A stretch of DNA of 37,819 nt from Nocardiopsis sp. CNR-923 (GTDB lineage: Bacteria; Actinomycetota; Actinomycetes; Streptosporangiales; Streptosporangiaceae): assembly GCF_001942255.1 (NCBI RefSeq), contig NZ_MKKC01000095.1:1-37819 (forward strand), in the 5' to 3' direction. The notes beneath the pieces were generated by a model. That model did not search any database and was not told the DNA's origin. It worked only from the letters and a program-made list of their open reading frames with translations. This document shows, one piece after another, positions 14,868-24,685 of this stretch. Position numbers and translations under genes: made by a program. Each line of letters starts with the position of its first letter. Positions within the stretch are counted from its first letter, which is position 1.

Positions 14868-15011
14868 ATGAGCAGACCCAGCAACGGCGCAGGCGGCTGG
14901 ACCGGGGGCTGGGCCGGAGACTGCGTACTCCTTCTCCTTGCAGGATGCTGCCTGGCCGTGGCGGCTCCGCCGCCGTATTGGCCGACCGCTCCCCTTGTGT
15001 CTCATGAGTGA
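14868..15011 (+). CDS. Possible small membrane protein, 47 aa
   Basis: ATG 14868 opens a frame with a Gly/Trp-rich start (GGWTGGWAGD), one hydrophobic segment (CVLLLLAGCCLAVAA) and a Pro-rich tail. It resembles the tiny membrane proteins often found near conjugation genes but has no clear ribosome site. The next 395 bp (15012-15406) show no credible gene. Confidence 0.3.
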   Translation: MSRPSNGAGGWTGGWAGDCVLLLLAGCCLAVAAPPPYWPTAPLVSHE

Positions 15012-15406
15012 GCAAAAAATGACGACGAAGTGAGCAACCTGTGAGTGCGGGAAGAGAACTCCGATGTCCTGTACTGAAAAAACGCCTCATCAGTCCCTCT
15101 GTGTGCGTGTCGAAGAAATATTTCCCGTCCCGTCGGGTGGTGTGGGTGAGAGTCGTCTGAGAGGATGCTCACGGACTGCTCTCCTTGATGTCTATGCAGG
15201 TCATCATGGGTGAGCGAGGGGTCCGCAGGAGTGAAGGCCTGTGGATCTGGCTGCTGCTCAACCCCCGGACTTTACTGTTTCTTTGCCTTGGCGAGTTCCT
15301 TGTGAGCGCGGATTGAGTGAGCGGTGATCCTCTTCTGAGCGTCCTCTGAGAATCGTGTTTGTTTTGATGCGGGTGTCGTTTCTCGTCGCGATTCGAGGGG
15401 GCACCC

Positions 15407-16126
15407 GTGGCCTTTGCGCCGTCACCGCTGGCAGTCGTTGAGACCCACTTCGTCCATGTGGCACCCACCCACCTGACCCTGCACGGAGGCCAGGTCCATC
15501 CCTGGCTCCAGGACCGGACCTACTCGCTGTACCAACTCCGCGACGTCCTCATGGGCGAGGACACCCCCAACGATGTTCGGGACGGGGTGTGGCGCCACAC
15601 CATCCGCGCCGCACGGCACTCCCAGGACTGGATGGTCGGCGCTCTCGGGCTGTGCATGCCCGCGCTGAGGAACGCCGCCCGGCGAGCCTGCCGGGGCCTG
15701 TCCCGGGGGTCCGCGGCAGAGGTGGAGTCGGCGATCCTGGCCGAGACGATCCGCCAGGTGCGCACCATCAACACCGACTACGCCCGCCTGGTCTGGTACC
15801 TGACCCGGCCCGCTCACCGTGCCGCGCTCTCGGCGCGCAAACGCGAGCTGGACGCACCGATGCCGGCCGGGGCCCCGGGCCAGCAGACCATCTGCCACGG
15901 GGCGGTGGCGGGCAGCCCGGACCTGTTGCTGGTCGCCGCGGTGCGGGTGGGGGTGCTCTCGGCTTCCCAGGCCCAGCTGATCGCCCGCACCCGGCTGGAG
16001 AACGTCCCTTTGACACAGGTCGCCGACGAGCTGGGCGTGTCCTACAAGGCGTGCGCGAAGCGACGCGAGCGCGCCGAGGAACGCCTGCTCACGGGCCATG
16101 CGCACGGGGCAGGTCGCCATCGGTGA
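15407..16126 (+). CDS. Sigma-70 region 4-like HTH protein, conjugation module regulator
   Basis: This 239-aa protein begins at GTG 15407 after GAGGGGG. The N-terminal two thirds are helical and unassigned. The C-terminus (about 185-232) has a sigma region 4-type HTH: LENVPLTQVADELGVSYKAC and RRERAEERLL. It is therefore a sigma-like or LuxR-like DNA-binding protein. It is the first gene upstream of the T4SS genes and is followed by a terminator hairpin at 16245-16287, so it forms its own unit and may regulate the module (inference). Confidence 0.7.
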   Translation: MAFAPSPLAVVETHFVHVAPTHLTLHGGQVHPWLQDRTYSLYQLRDVLMGEDTPNDVRDGVWRHTIRAARHSQDWMVGALGLCMPALRNAARRACRGLSRGSAAEVESAILAETIRQVRTINTDYARLVWYLTRPAHRAALSARKRELDAPMPAGAPGQQTICHGAVAGSPDLLLVAAVRVGVLSASQAQLIARTRLENVPLTQVADELGVSYKACAKRRERAEERLLTGHAHGAGRHR

Positions 16127-16244
16127 CGCGCTCGTGGGCACCGCTGGCGTCGATCGGACCCCGCCCGCCGAGGTCGTGCCGATGAAATCCGGGCGCCCGT
16201 TGTCGCATCGGCCCTGGCCGGTGGCTTCCTAGGAGGTTGATTTC

Positions 16245-16287
16245 GGGAACCAGACCCCGCCGCGACACCGGTGGGTGTCTGGTTCCC
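16245..16287 (+). terminator. Hairpin after the sigma-like gene
   Basis: GGGAACCAGAC (16245-16255) pairs perfectly with GTCTGGTTCCC (16277-16287). The 21-nt loop contains further short pairing. It lies between the regulator gene and the first T4SS gene and could be a terminator or a leader element of the T4SS transcript. Confidence 0.6.
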
Positions 16288-16316
16288 GGCCAGGGAGCGA
16301 CGTGTGAGGAGGCCGG

Positions 16317-16750
16317 GTGGGGACGAGGAACGCGCGCGCGTCGGAGTGCTGGGTCCGGTGGCGGTGGCCGGCCGTGGGGCTGATCGCTGTGGTGGTGGCT
16401 GTGTGGTGGGTGGTGGTGGGTGATGACGCCTCGTGGGTGTGGGCTTCGGACGCCGATGGCTCGGGCGGCGGCGGGGGTGATGCTACGGGGGCGGGTCAGT
16501 CCACCGCCCAGCTGCGTCAGGTCGTGAACCGGGTGCGGCTCGTCCTCATCGCCCTCGCCAGCGCGTTGGGGACGTTGTTCTTGTCGATCGCGGGGGTGCG
16601 GTGCTGGTCGCCAACGGTGAGCCGGGGCAGATCGACGGGGCCAAGCGCGCCCTGTCGGGCGCGGCGATCGGGTACGGGATCGCGGTCCTGGCCACGGTGT
16701 TGATGGACGTCTTGGACTGGATCGTGTCCGTGGGCGGGGGCGGCGAGTGA
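16317..16750 (+). CDS. VirB2/T4SS pilin-like membrane protein, frameshifted
   Basis: GTG 16317 follows GAGGAGG. The first segment has a hydrophobic N-terminus (VGLIAVVVAVWWVVVG), a Gly/Asp-rich stretch, then LVLIALASALGTLFLSIAGV. After a one-base loss near 16605 the sense continues LVANGEPGQIDGAKRALSGA, AIGYGIAVLATVLMDVL to TGA 16748. Two helices separated by an NGEPGQIDGAKRAL-type loop fit Gram-positive T4SS pilin proteins. These form the small polymerising or channel subunit in the membrane. The corrected length is about 144 aa. Its stop overlaps the next GTG. Confidence 0.7.
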
Positions 16751-18599
16751 GCACCGCAGTGCCCGGGGCGAGGGTGCCGTTCGACGCGTCCGTGCCGTCG
16801 GACGAGCCGTTGCCTCCCCCCTCGGATGACCCACTGCCGCCACCGCAGGATGTCGAACCGTCCCCAGAGCCCGACCTCGACCCCGAAACGGGGCCGGGAC
16901 GGGAGATCACCGATGACCCACTCCCGCCCCCGGAGGACCCGCGCGCGGGAGAACCTCCTGCGGGGACAGGACGGCGCGGGCGAGGGCTCGGTGGTGTTGG
17001 AGACCGAGGGGGAGGTGTTCGAGTGCGGTCTGGTCGATCCGGCTGCCATGTGTCCAACTGGTTCGCCGACCTCGTCATCAGCGGGTTGAACCCCGCCCTG
17101 GGCTGGTTGGCGGAGAAGGCGTTCCACACCCCGCTGCCCACCGAGGGGGTGAAGGGTCTGCACGCCGGGATCCTGACCACCTCCAACACCCTGTTCGTGC
17201 TGTTGGTGGTGGCGGGCGGGCTGGTGGTCATGGGATATCGGACCTTCCAGGACCGCTACTCGGTCGCCGAGGTCCTGCCCCGGATCGTGTTCGCGTTCAT
17301 CGCCTCCAACGCCTCGCTGTGGGTGTCCACGGAGATCGTGCGGTTGTCCAACGGCGTGGCGGCGGCCATCGGCGCCGACGGCATCAACGCCCGCGAGGCC
17401 GCGGTCAACTTCCGGGACCGCCTCGACGTGCTGCTCGCCGAGGCGATGGTCTTCACCATTGTGCTGTTGGTGGTCGCGGTGGTGCTGCTGGTGGTGTGGA
17501 TGGCCACCGAGGCGGTGCGCATCTGCACCGTCATCGTGCTGGTGGTCGCCGCACCGGTCCTGTTGGCCTTGCACGCGTTGCCGCAGACCAACCGGATCGG
17601 CGAGCTGTGGTGGAAGTTGATGGCGGGGCTGTGCGCGGTCCCCATCGCCCAGTCGTTGGTGTTCATCGCGATGATGCGGCTGTCTTCGAAGGGCAGATGA
17701 CTCTCTTCGGGTCCCTGAATCCCACATCCGACAGCGCCGACGACGTCGGCGGCGCGGATTGGTTGATGCAGGTCATGTTGCTTCTGGTGCTGCTGTACAC
17801 CCAGGTCAGGATCCCGGCCTGGGTGAAGAGGCTGATCTGGGAGCCCACCCATGCGGGGAGTTCACCGATCGCCGCGCTGGTGCGGAACCTGGCGTGGATG
17901 CTGGCCTTCCGGTCCCTGGGCGGCCTGCGGGTGCCCGGGGTGCTGCGCAACGGGTTCGACATGGGACTTCGGCTGTCGGAGGTGTACTGGCCGCGCAGCA
18001 GGCCGGGCAGGAAGCTGCCCCGCTACAAGCCCGGGCCGCCCAAGGGTGTCCAGCCGTTGCGGCCGCAGGCGTGGTGGTACCGGCCCCGGCACGAGGCACC
18101 AGAACCAGTCGGGGCCCTTCCCGGGCCGCGCCGCGCACTACCCAGCCCGGGATCAGGCAGCACACCCGGACCTCGTCCCCACGGTGGACCGTCCGGAACA
18201 CCGGGGCTGGCGGGGCCTCGGGCGCTTCCACCGGTTCCCGCCCCCCGTGTGGGGACGCCCGCCGCGCCGCGCCGGGCTCTGGTGGAGGGCCGGATGCCGG
18301 GGTCACCCAGGACCGGCCAGCAGGTGCTGTTCAGCCGTCCAGCACCGCCGCAGGCGGGGGAGTCGGTAGCGGGAGCACCTCCTCAGCGCCGGTGGCGTCA
18401 GGGCGTGCTGCCGACCCCACCCCCAGTACGGGTGCCAGGACGGCGAGCCCCGGAGCGGGTCGGGGACGTGTGGAGCAACCCGCGCCCGACCCCGCGTCGG
18501 TCCGCGCACGTCAAGGGCCAGCGGCCCCTGTTTCCCAACCCCAAACGGAAGTGGAAGCAGTACGGGCTGTTCCCGCGCCCGAAGAACGACGCGCAGTGA
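16747..18599 (+). CDS. VirB6/TrbL-like T4SS membrane protein, frameshifted
   Basis: The N-terminus is Pro/Asp-rich (DEPLPPPSDDPLPPP). An in-between frame (about 16930-17050) encodes GSVVLETEGEVFECGLVDP, which joins to CHVSNWFADLVISGLNP. Then come several membrane helices: TLFVLLVVAGGLVVMGY, VFTIVLLVVAVVLLVVW, ICTVIVLVVAAPVLLAL and, past another break at ~17683 (SSKGR stop versus VFEGQMTLFG), WLMQVMLLLVLLYTQVRIP. The long C-terminus is basic and Pro-rich. Three frame changes are needed (about 16920-16990, 17050 and 17683). The layout of an N-terminal domain, polytopic core and extended tail matches TrbL/VirB6-type conjugation channel proteins. GTG 16747 overlaps the pilin stop. Confidence 0.72.
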
Positions 18600-18623
18600 T
18601 CGTCCGAGAAGGAAGGAACCGGT

Positions 18624-19589
18624 GTGGCTTCTGAGGAGCCGTCGTCGTGGCAGGGGCGTATCCCCGCCGACATCGACCGGGGCGAGCCTGTCCTGTTCAA
18701 CCTGACCGCCCGCCAGTGCCTGATCATCGCCCCCGTCCTGGCGGGGGCATGGGGTGCCTACCTGCTCCTGCGCGAGACCGTGCCGCTGTGGGCCTTCGCT
18801 TTGGCGTTGGCCCCGGTTCTGGGGGTGGCCATCGCCGTCGCCCTGGGCGAACGGGACGGTCGGGGCCTGGAACGCCTCGCGGCCAGCGCGCTGGCCTGGG
18901 CACGAGCCCCCAAACATCTGGTGGGCGCACCGTCGGGGGAGATCCCCGACCTGGCCTGGTGGGCTCCGCGCCGTCGTCGAAGTCCTCGTGTGGAACCGCT
19001 CCGGCTCCCCGCATCGGCGATCAGCCCCGCAGGGGTGGTCGATCTGGGTGGGCGGTGCGCGGTGTTGATCTCCTGCACCACTCTGCCGTTCCAGCTCGCC
19101 TCGGGGCGTGAGCAGGACCAGACCCTGGCCGCCTTCGCCGGAGCGTTGGACGCCTTGTCGGAGCCGGTGCAGGTCCTCGTCCAACGGCGTCGGGCCGATC
19201 TGTCGGGGTTCACCGCGATGGTCCGCGACAACGTGCGTCACCTTCCGCATCCGGCGCTGGTTGAGGCCGCGGTGGCGCACGCCGACTTCCTGGACCACCT
19301 GGCCCGCACGCACGAGTTGTCGCACCAGCAGGTGGTGGTCGTGGTCACCGCCACCGGGCCCGCCCGCCGGGCGGGGGCGGCTCTGCGACGCACCGCTCAG
19401 GACACCGCTGATCGGCTCGCGACCCTTGGCATCCGCACCCACGTCCTGGCGGGGGTCGAGGCGGAGCAGGTTGTGCGCCAGGCGCTGGCCTCCCCAACTA
19501 CCGGCTTCACCGACCACGACGGCGGTCGAGGCCCAGACATCGACGACCACGAGGAACACGCACGCACAGGAGAGGGAGGAAATCGTTGA
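18624..19589 (+). CDS. PrgI/VirB3-like T4SS inner membrane protein
   Basis: This 321-aa protein starts at GTG 18624 after AAGGAAGGA. The N-terminal 80 residues (IPADIDRGEPVLFNLTARQC, then two hydrophobic segments, IIAPVLAGAWGAYLLL and LWAFALALAPVLGVAIAVAL) match the PrgI/VirB3 family that partners VirB4. The remaining ~230 residues are a soluble domain (VDLGGRCAVLISCTTLPFQL, VQVLVQRRRADLSGF, QQVVVVVTATGP) that looks like the VirB4 N-terminal alpha/beta fold. The stop overlaps the virB4 start (TGATG). Confidence 0.8.
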   Translation: MASEEPSSWQGRIPADIDRGEPVLFNLTARQCLIIAPVLAGAWGAYLLLRETVPLWAFALALAPVLGVAIAVALGERDGRGLERLAASALAWARAPKHLVGAPSGEIPDLAWWAPRRRRSPRVEPLRLPASAISPAGVVDLGGRCAVLISCTTLPFQLASGREQDQTLAAFAGALDALSEPVQVLVQRRRADLSGFTAMVRDNVRHLPHPALVEAAVAHADFLDHLARTHELSHQQVVVVVTATGPARRAGAALRRTAQDTADRLATLGIRTHVLAGVEAEQVVRQALASPTTGFTDHDGGRGPDIDDHEEHARTGEGGNR

Positions 19590-21496
19590 TGGGGATTCAC
19601 AAGCCCTGGACACACACCGGGTCAGCGGCGTTGGGAGGGCCCGCCATCGGAGTGGGGGCACGCTACCTTCGGGTCGAGGGCGGGGTGTGCCAGACCCTGG
19701 TGGTGGTCGGGTTTCCGCGCCAGGTGAGCGCGGGGTGGGCCGAACCTTTGCTCACCTACCCGGGGCAGCTCGACATCGCCTTCCACCTGGTTCCGGTCCC
19801 GGCTATGACGGCTGCGTCCCGGTTGCGGAAGCGGCGGGCGCGGTTGGAGTCGGCGCACCGCACCAGCGCCGCGCAGGGGCGGGTGGAGGACCCTTACCAG
19901 GTGACGGCAGCAGCGGATGCGGCCGAGATCGCCGACCGCATCGCGACCGGACAGGGCAGGTTGTTCCGGGTGGCGGTGTACGTCACGGTGCACGCCCCCA
20001 CCGTGGAGGTGTTGGAGGCCGAACTCGGTCAGGTGCACGCGTTGTGCGCGTCCTTGTTGGTGGACGCGGTCCCGGCGACGTTCCGGCCCTTGCAGGGGTG
20101 GATCTCGACCCTCCCGCTCGGCACCGACCTTCTGGGGATGGGCCGGTCGATGGACACCGACGCCGTCGCGACCTTGTTGCCGTTCACCTCGCCGGAGTTG
20201 GTCGCGGACCTGGGCGAGACGACGGTGGTTTACGGCACCAACACCCACAGCAACGGGGTGGTGGCCTGGGACCGGTTCTGCGGAGGGCTGGACAACCACA
20301 ACAGCGTGATCCTCGCCCGCTCCGGGGCCGGCAAGTCCTACCTGGCCAAGCTCGAGGTCCTGCGGTCGCTGTTCGTCGGCGTCGACATCGCGGTTATCGA
20401 CCCCGAAGGTGAATACCTTCGTTTGGCCGACGCCGTGGGTGGGACGGTCATCGAGTTGGGCGCACCGGAAGGGCGACTCAACCCCTTCGCTCTCCCGCCC
20501 GCGGACACCGACGCGCAGGGGTTCACGAACCGGGCGCTGTTCCTGCACACCCTGATCACCGCGATGGTCGGCGAACTCTCCCCGGTGGAGAAGAGCGTGC
20601 TGGATCGGGCGATCATCGCCGCCTACGCCGAGGTCGGGATCACCCGGGACCCGACCACCTGGACCAGGCCCGCGCCGGTGCTCGCGGACCTGTCCGCGGC
20701 GCTGGAGGACCTGGCCACCGATCCCGGGGCGGCGGAGGAACTGGGACAGGCCGCTGGGCGGTTGGCGGATCGGTTGGATCCCTTCGTCCACGGATCCCAC
20801 GCCACCCTGTTCAACGGGCCTTCCACTGGCCGGGTGGTCGGGCATCTGACCGTGGTCTCGCTCAGGGAGTTGCCCGACCAGGTCCGGGCGGTGGGGGTGT
20901 TGTTGGCGTTGGACGCGATCTGGCGACACATCACCGGAGGTGGCCCGACGCGGCCTCGGATGGTGGTCGTGGACGAGGCGTGGCTGCTGCTCCAGGATCC
21001 GGCCGCGGCCCGCTACCTGGCCCGGCTGGCCAAGGCCGGACGCAAGCACTGGGCGGGGCTGACCCTGATCACCCAGGACGTGGGGGACGTGCTCGGCACC
21101 GAGCTGGGGCGAGTGGTGGTCGCCAACGCCGCCACCCAGATCCTGTTGAAGCAGGCGCCGCAGAACCTCGACCAGGTGAGTGAGACCTTCCATCTGTCGG
21201 CGGGGGAGTCCCACCTGGTCGCCACGGCTGCGCGGGGCAGCGCGTTGTTGGTGGCCGGGCACCAGCGGGTGGGGTTCCACCCCATCGCCTCACCGGCCGA
21301 GCACCGGCTGATCACCTCCGACCCCGCAGAACTGGCTGCCATCACGGCACAGGAGCGGGAGGAGCCTCAACACCTCACGGGGGTTGGGCGCGGCATGCCT
21401 ACCGCCATGAGGGCTGAGGTGCGGGAGGAGAACGAGCACCAGGACGCCCACCCCGGCACCGGGGCGGGCGAGTTCGAGGACGGGGCGGTGGCGTGA
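19589..21496 (+). CDS. VirB4-family T4SS ATPase
   Basis: This 635-aa protein is the channel-energising ATPase. The Walker A motif ARSGAGKSYLAK is near residue 240, AVIDPEGEYLRLAD near 270, and the Walker B motif MVVVDEAWLLL near 458, followed by LAKAGRKHWAGLTLITQDVG and NAATQILLKQAPQ, all typical of VirB4/TraC C-terminal domains. Length is usual for Gram-positive VirB4 proteins. ATG 19589 overlaps the PrgI-like stop. It lies between the PrgI-like protein and the VirD4/TraG-like ATPase, the standard T4SS gene order. Confidence 0.93.
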   Translation: MGIHKPWTHTGSAALGGPAIGVGARYLRVEGGVCQTLVVVGFPRQVSAGWAEPLLTYPGQLDIAFHLVPVPAMTAASRLRKRRARLESAHRTSAAQGRVEDPYQVTAAADAAEIADRIATGQGRLFRVAVYVTVHAPTVEVLEAELGQVHALCASLLVDAVPATFRPLQGWISTLPLGTDLLGMGRSMDTDAVATLLPFTSPELVADLGETTVVYGTNTHSNGVVAWDRFCGGLDNHNSVILARSGAGKSYLAKLEVLRSLFVGVDIAVIDPEGEYLRLADAVGGTVIELGAPEGRLNPFALPPADTDAQGFTNRALFLHTLITAMVGELSPVEKSVLDRAIIAAYAEVGITRDPTTWTRPAPVLADLSAALEDLATDPGAAEELGQAAGRLADRLDPFVHGSHATLFNGPSTGRVVGHLTVVSLRELPDQVRAVGVLLALDAIWRHITGGGPTRPRMVVVDEAWLLLQDPAAARYLARLAKAGRKHWAGLTLITQDVGDVLGTELGRVVVANAATQILLKQAPQNLDQVSETFHLSAGESHLVATAARGSALLVAGHQRVGFHPIASPAEHRLITSDPAELAAITAQEREEPQHLTGVGRGMPTAMRAEVREENEHQDAHPGTGAGEFEDGAVA

Positions 21497-23847
21497 TGGT
21501 CGACTTCCTGCTGGGCGGTGGGTTCTTCCTCCTCCTGGGCGCGATCCCCACATGTGGCGTGTTGGTGTGCGCGGCGGTGTTGGGGGTGCGGTGGGCCCGC
21601 CACCGCTACCTGACTCAGGGGGCGCGGATGGTGGAGATCCTGCCCCCGCCCCAAGCCACGATGGACAACGCCACGGAGTTTTGGAACCACACCATGGGGC
21701 TGCTCAAGCCCCGCTGGTCCCGGTGGCTGATCCAGCCCCACCTCGCGCTGGAGGTCGTGGCCTCCGCCGCTGGGGTGCGGTTCCAGGTGTGGGTGCCCGG
21801 GATCGTCCCACCGGGCGCGGTCGAGCGGGCGATCAGCTCGGCCTGGCCCGGTGCCACCACCTCCACCCGCACCTGCCACCCGGAAGAGTCCCCGCTCCCG
21901 GAGGGGGTCTACACCACGGGGGGTCACCTGAGGTTGGGGCGGGCCGAGGTGTTCCCGCTGCGGACGAAGTTCACCACTGATCCGGCCCGCCCGCTGCTGG
22001 GCGCGTTGGAGGACCTGGCCGAGGGCGAACACGCCCTGGTCAGGGTGACCGCGCGCCCGGCGACGGGCTGGCGTCTGGCCCGTGCCCGGCAGGCGGCGGC
22101 CCGCCTGCACGGCCACCCCGGGTTGGCGACCACGCTGCTGGACGCCGTAGACCCCACTACGCACGGCAGCACCCACGCCCGACCCGCGATGTTGCCGGGG
22201 ACGGGGGATGACGTGCGGGCGATCCTGACCAAGGCCTCCTCGCCCAGGTTGGCGTGCGATGTCGCCTACATCCTCACCACCACCCACACCGGCGAAGCGG
22301 CACGGGAGCGTCTGCGTGGGCGAGCCCATGGGGTGGCGTCGGCGTTCGCCGCGTTCACCTCGGGGACCAACCATCTGGACCGCCGGTTCATGCTCAAACC
22401 CACCTGGTGGTCGGCCAACCGGTTCCTGGGCTACGGGTTCCTGCTCACCACCGCTGAGCTGGCCGGGGTGGCGCACCTGCCCACCGACACCACCGTCCCC
22501 GGCCTGGTCCGCGCCGGGGCGCGGCCGGCCGCACCCTCGCCCGTGGTGCCGCGCGGCGGCGAGAACGCGAGGGTGATCGGCGACGCCGACGCGGGGATCC
22601 ACCGTCCGGTGGCGGTGGGGGTGGCCGAGTCGCGCCAGCACACGCACATCCTCGGCAAGACCGGGTCGGGCAAGTCGACCCTGTTGGCGAACATGGTGCT
22701 GCAGGACGCCGAGGCGGGCCGGGCCGGGCTGGTGATCGACCCGCGCGGGGACCTGGTCACCGACATCCTGGCCCGCCTGCCCGAACACGCCGTCGACCGG
22801 GTGGTGCTGTTCGACCCCGACGACAAGGCGCTGCCGCCCCGGTTGAACCTGTTGCAGGGCGGGGATCCGGACTTCGTCTCGGACACGGTGGTGGGGATCT
22901 TCCGCCGTATCTACGACCAGTACTGGGGGCCCAGGACCGATGACATCCTGCGCGCCGCCACACTCACCCTGACCCGTGCTCAGGACCCCGCTTTGACCCT
23001 GGGGCACATCCCGCGCCTGCTCGCCGACGACACCCTGCGCGGGGAGGTGATGGGCAAGGTCACCGCCCGCACCGGGGACGACGAGGCCCTGAAGGACTTC
23101 TGGAGCTGGTACGGGGCGCTGACCGAGTCCGCCCGGTCGGCGGTGACGGGGCCAGTGCTCAACAAACTCCGCACCGCGCTGTTGCGCCGGTGGGTGCGCC
23201 ACGTGGTGGCGTCGGGGCCGTCGACGATCGACCTGCCGTCGCTGTTCGACTCCGGGCACCTGGTGCTGTTGCGGTTGCCGAAGGGCCGTCTGGGCGAGGA
23301 CACCAGTTCGCTGATCGGGTCGTTCGCGCTGGCGGCCACCTGGCAGGCGGTGACCGCCCGCATCTACACCCCTGAACACCGGCGTCAGGACCTGTGCGCG
23401 TACGCGGACGAGTGCCAGAACTTCCTGAACCTGCCCGGAAGCCTGGAGGACATGCTGGCCGAGGCCCGCGGCTACCGGCTCGGGCTGACCCTGGCCCACC
23501 AGGAGTTGGGCCAGCTCCCCGCGGACCTGCGCAAGGCGGTGTCAGCGAACGCGCGCACGAAGGTGTACTTCACCGCCTCCCCCGACGACGCGGTCAGCCT
23601 GTGCCAGCACACGCTGCCGGTGTTGGGCGCCTACGACCTGACGAATCTGGGCGCGTACCAGGCGGCGGTGCGCCCGTTGGTGGGGGCCAAGGAACAGGGG
23701 GCGGCCACGGTGCGCACCCGCCCACTCCCACCCGCGATCCCGGGTCGGGCGACCCAGGTCCGCGAAGCCGCACGACTCCACGGGGCGGGCGCGGAAGGCA
23801 GTGCCGCGTCCCCGAACAAGGCTGGTGAGGAGCTGTCGGATGACTGA
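21496..23847 (+). CDS. VirD4/TraG-like coupling ATPase
   Basis: This 783-aa protein has an N-terminal membrane segment (FFLLLGAIPTCGVLVCAAVL, residues ~10-30), a ~350-residue N-terminal domain, then an FtsK/HerA-type ATPase core: Walker A ILGKTGSGKSTLLAN near residue 386, VIDPRGDLV, and Walker B LCAYADECQNFL near 634, followed by the arginine-finger-like region EARGYRLGLTLAHQELGQL. It is likely the type IV coupling protein that feeds substrate to the channel. ATG 21496 shares bases with the VirB4 stop (TGATG). Confidence 0.9.
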   Translation: MVDFLLGGGFFLLLGAIPTCGVLVCAAVLGVRWARHRYLTQGARMVEILPPPQATMDNATEFWNHTMGLLKPRWSRWLIQPHLALEVVASAAGVRFQVWVPGIVPPGAVERAISSAWPGATTSTRTCHPEESPLPEGVYTTGGHLRLGRAEVFPLRTKFTTDPARPLLGALEDLAEGEHALVRVTARPATGWRLARARQAAARLHGHPGLATTLLDAVDPTTHGSTHARPAMLPGTGDDVRAILTKASSPRLACDVAYILTTTHTGEAARERLRGRAHGVASAFAAFTSGTNHLDRRFMLKPTWWSANRFLGYGFLLTTAELAGVAHLPTDTTVPGLVRAGARPAAPSPVVPRGGENARVIGDADAGIHRPVAVGVAESRQHTHILGKTGSGKSTLLANMVLQDAEAGRAGLVIDPRGDLVTDILARLPEHAVDRVVLFDPDDKALPPRLNLLQGGDPDFVSDTVVGIFRRIYDQYWGPRTDDILRAATLTLTRAQDPALTLGHIPRLLADDTLRGEVMGKVTARTGDDEALKDFWSWYGALTESARSAVTGPVLNKLRTALLRRWVRHVVASGPSTIDLPSLFDSGHLVLLRLPKGRLGEDTSSLIGSFALAATWQAVTARIYTPEHRRQDLCAYADECQNFLNLPGSLEDMLAEARGYRLGLTLAHQELGQLPADLRKAVSANARTKVYFTASPDDAVSLCQHTLPVLGAYDLTNLGAYQAAVRPLVGAKEQGAATVRTRPLPPAIPGRATQVREAARLHGAGAEGSAASPNKAGEELSDD

Positions 23848-24685
23848 ACGCGGCTATACGCCGGTGTCGTTGATGACCCGGCTGACCGAGCGTGACATGG
23901 CGATCGTGTGCGACGTCTACGACCACCAGGCGCTCACCACCCATCAGATCGCCCGGGTGCACTTTCCCGAAGCGGACCCGCGTCGGGCCCGGCGGCGCCT
24001 TCTGGCCCTGTACCGCTACGGCGTGCTGGACCGGTTCCGCAGGCACACGCCGAAGGGCAAGCTTCCCGACTACTGGGTCCTGGCTGCGACCGGTGCGCAA
24101 TTGTTGGCGCACCATCGCGGCGTCGAACCCCCCGAACTGGGGGTTCACCCGGACCAGGCGGAACGGCTGGGGTACTCCAGTCAATTGGGGCACATCCAAG
24201 GGCTCGCTGAGAGCTTCGTGCGTTTCGTCGAGGCCGGTGATGGTCAGGGAGAGCTGGTGTGCTGGTACGGCGAGCGTGAGTGCGCACGCCGGTGGGGGTC
24301 GCACATCCGCCCGGACGGCTACCTGCGGTGGCGTCAGGAGGAGAGTGTCCTGCGCGCCTTCTTCGAGTACGACACCGGGACCGAGTCCTTGGCCAAGGTC
24401 CGCCGCAAGATGGTGGGGTATGCGAACCTGGCACGCTACAGGGACAGGCCTTCGATCGTGTTGTTCGCGGTCCACTCCGAGAAACGCGCCCAGCACCTGG
24501 AGACGAAGCTGGCCAAAGACGTCTCCGACTCGGTCGGGGCGTATGTGACCACCCATTCCCGGCTCACCGAACAGGGGCCGGAGCAGCGGGTGTGGAGGGT
24601 CGTGGGTGCTACCGGCTCCCCCCACGAGCTGAGGTTGGTGGACATCGCCCACCGCCACCCCCTCCCCGAGCAGGCGCAGGGGTGA
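23840..24685 (+). CDS. Replication-relaxation family protein
   Basis: This 281-aa soluble protein opens with a winged-helix region (LTERDMAIVCDVYDHQALTT, HQIARVHFP, RRARRRLLALYRYGVLDRFR) followed by a domain containing DGYLRWRQEESVLRAFFEYD and KVRRKMVGYANLARY, a PD-(D/E)xK-like arrangement. This matches the Replic_Relax family found on actinobacterial and firmicute plasmids and integrative elements, where it is thought to bind DNA at the transfer or replication origin. ATG 23840 overlaps the end of the coupling ATPase by 8 nt. It is the only candidate DNA-processing protein in the module. Confidence 0.83.
   Translation: MTERGYTPVSLMTRLTERDMAIVCDVYDHQALTTHQIARVHFPEADPRRARRRLLALYRYGVLDRFRRHTPKGKLPDYWVLAATGAQLLAHHRGVEPPELGVHPDQAERLGYSSQLGHIQGLAESFVRFVEAGDGQGELVCWYGERECARRWGSHIRPDGYLRWRQEESVLRAFFEYDTGTESLAKVRRKMVGYANLARYRDRPSIVLFAVHSEKRAQHLETKLAKDVSDSVGAYVTTHSRLTEQGPEQRVWRVVGATGSPHELRLVDIAHRHPLPEQAQG

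Noticed and set aside
19622..21280. 552-aa minus-strand ORF opposite virB4
   Set aside because: Same reason: a shadow frame of an intact ATPase gene.
21367..23499. 710-aa minus-strand ORF opposite the VirD4-like gene
   Set aside because: It is a GC-rich antisense shadow: low-complexity Gly/Arg/Val/Gln composition, with the opposite strand carrying clear Walker motifs.
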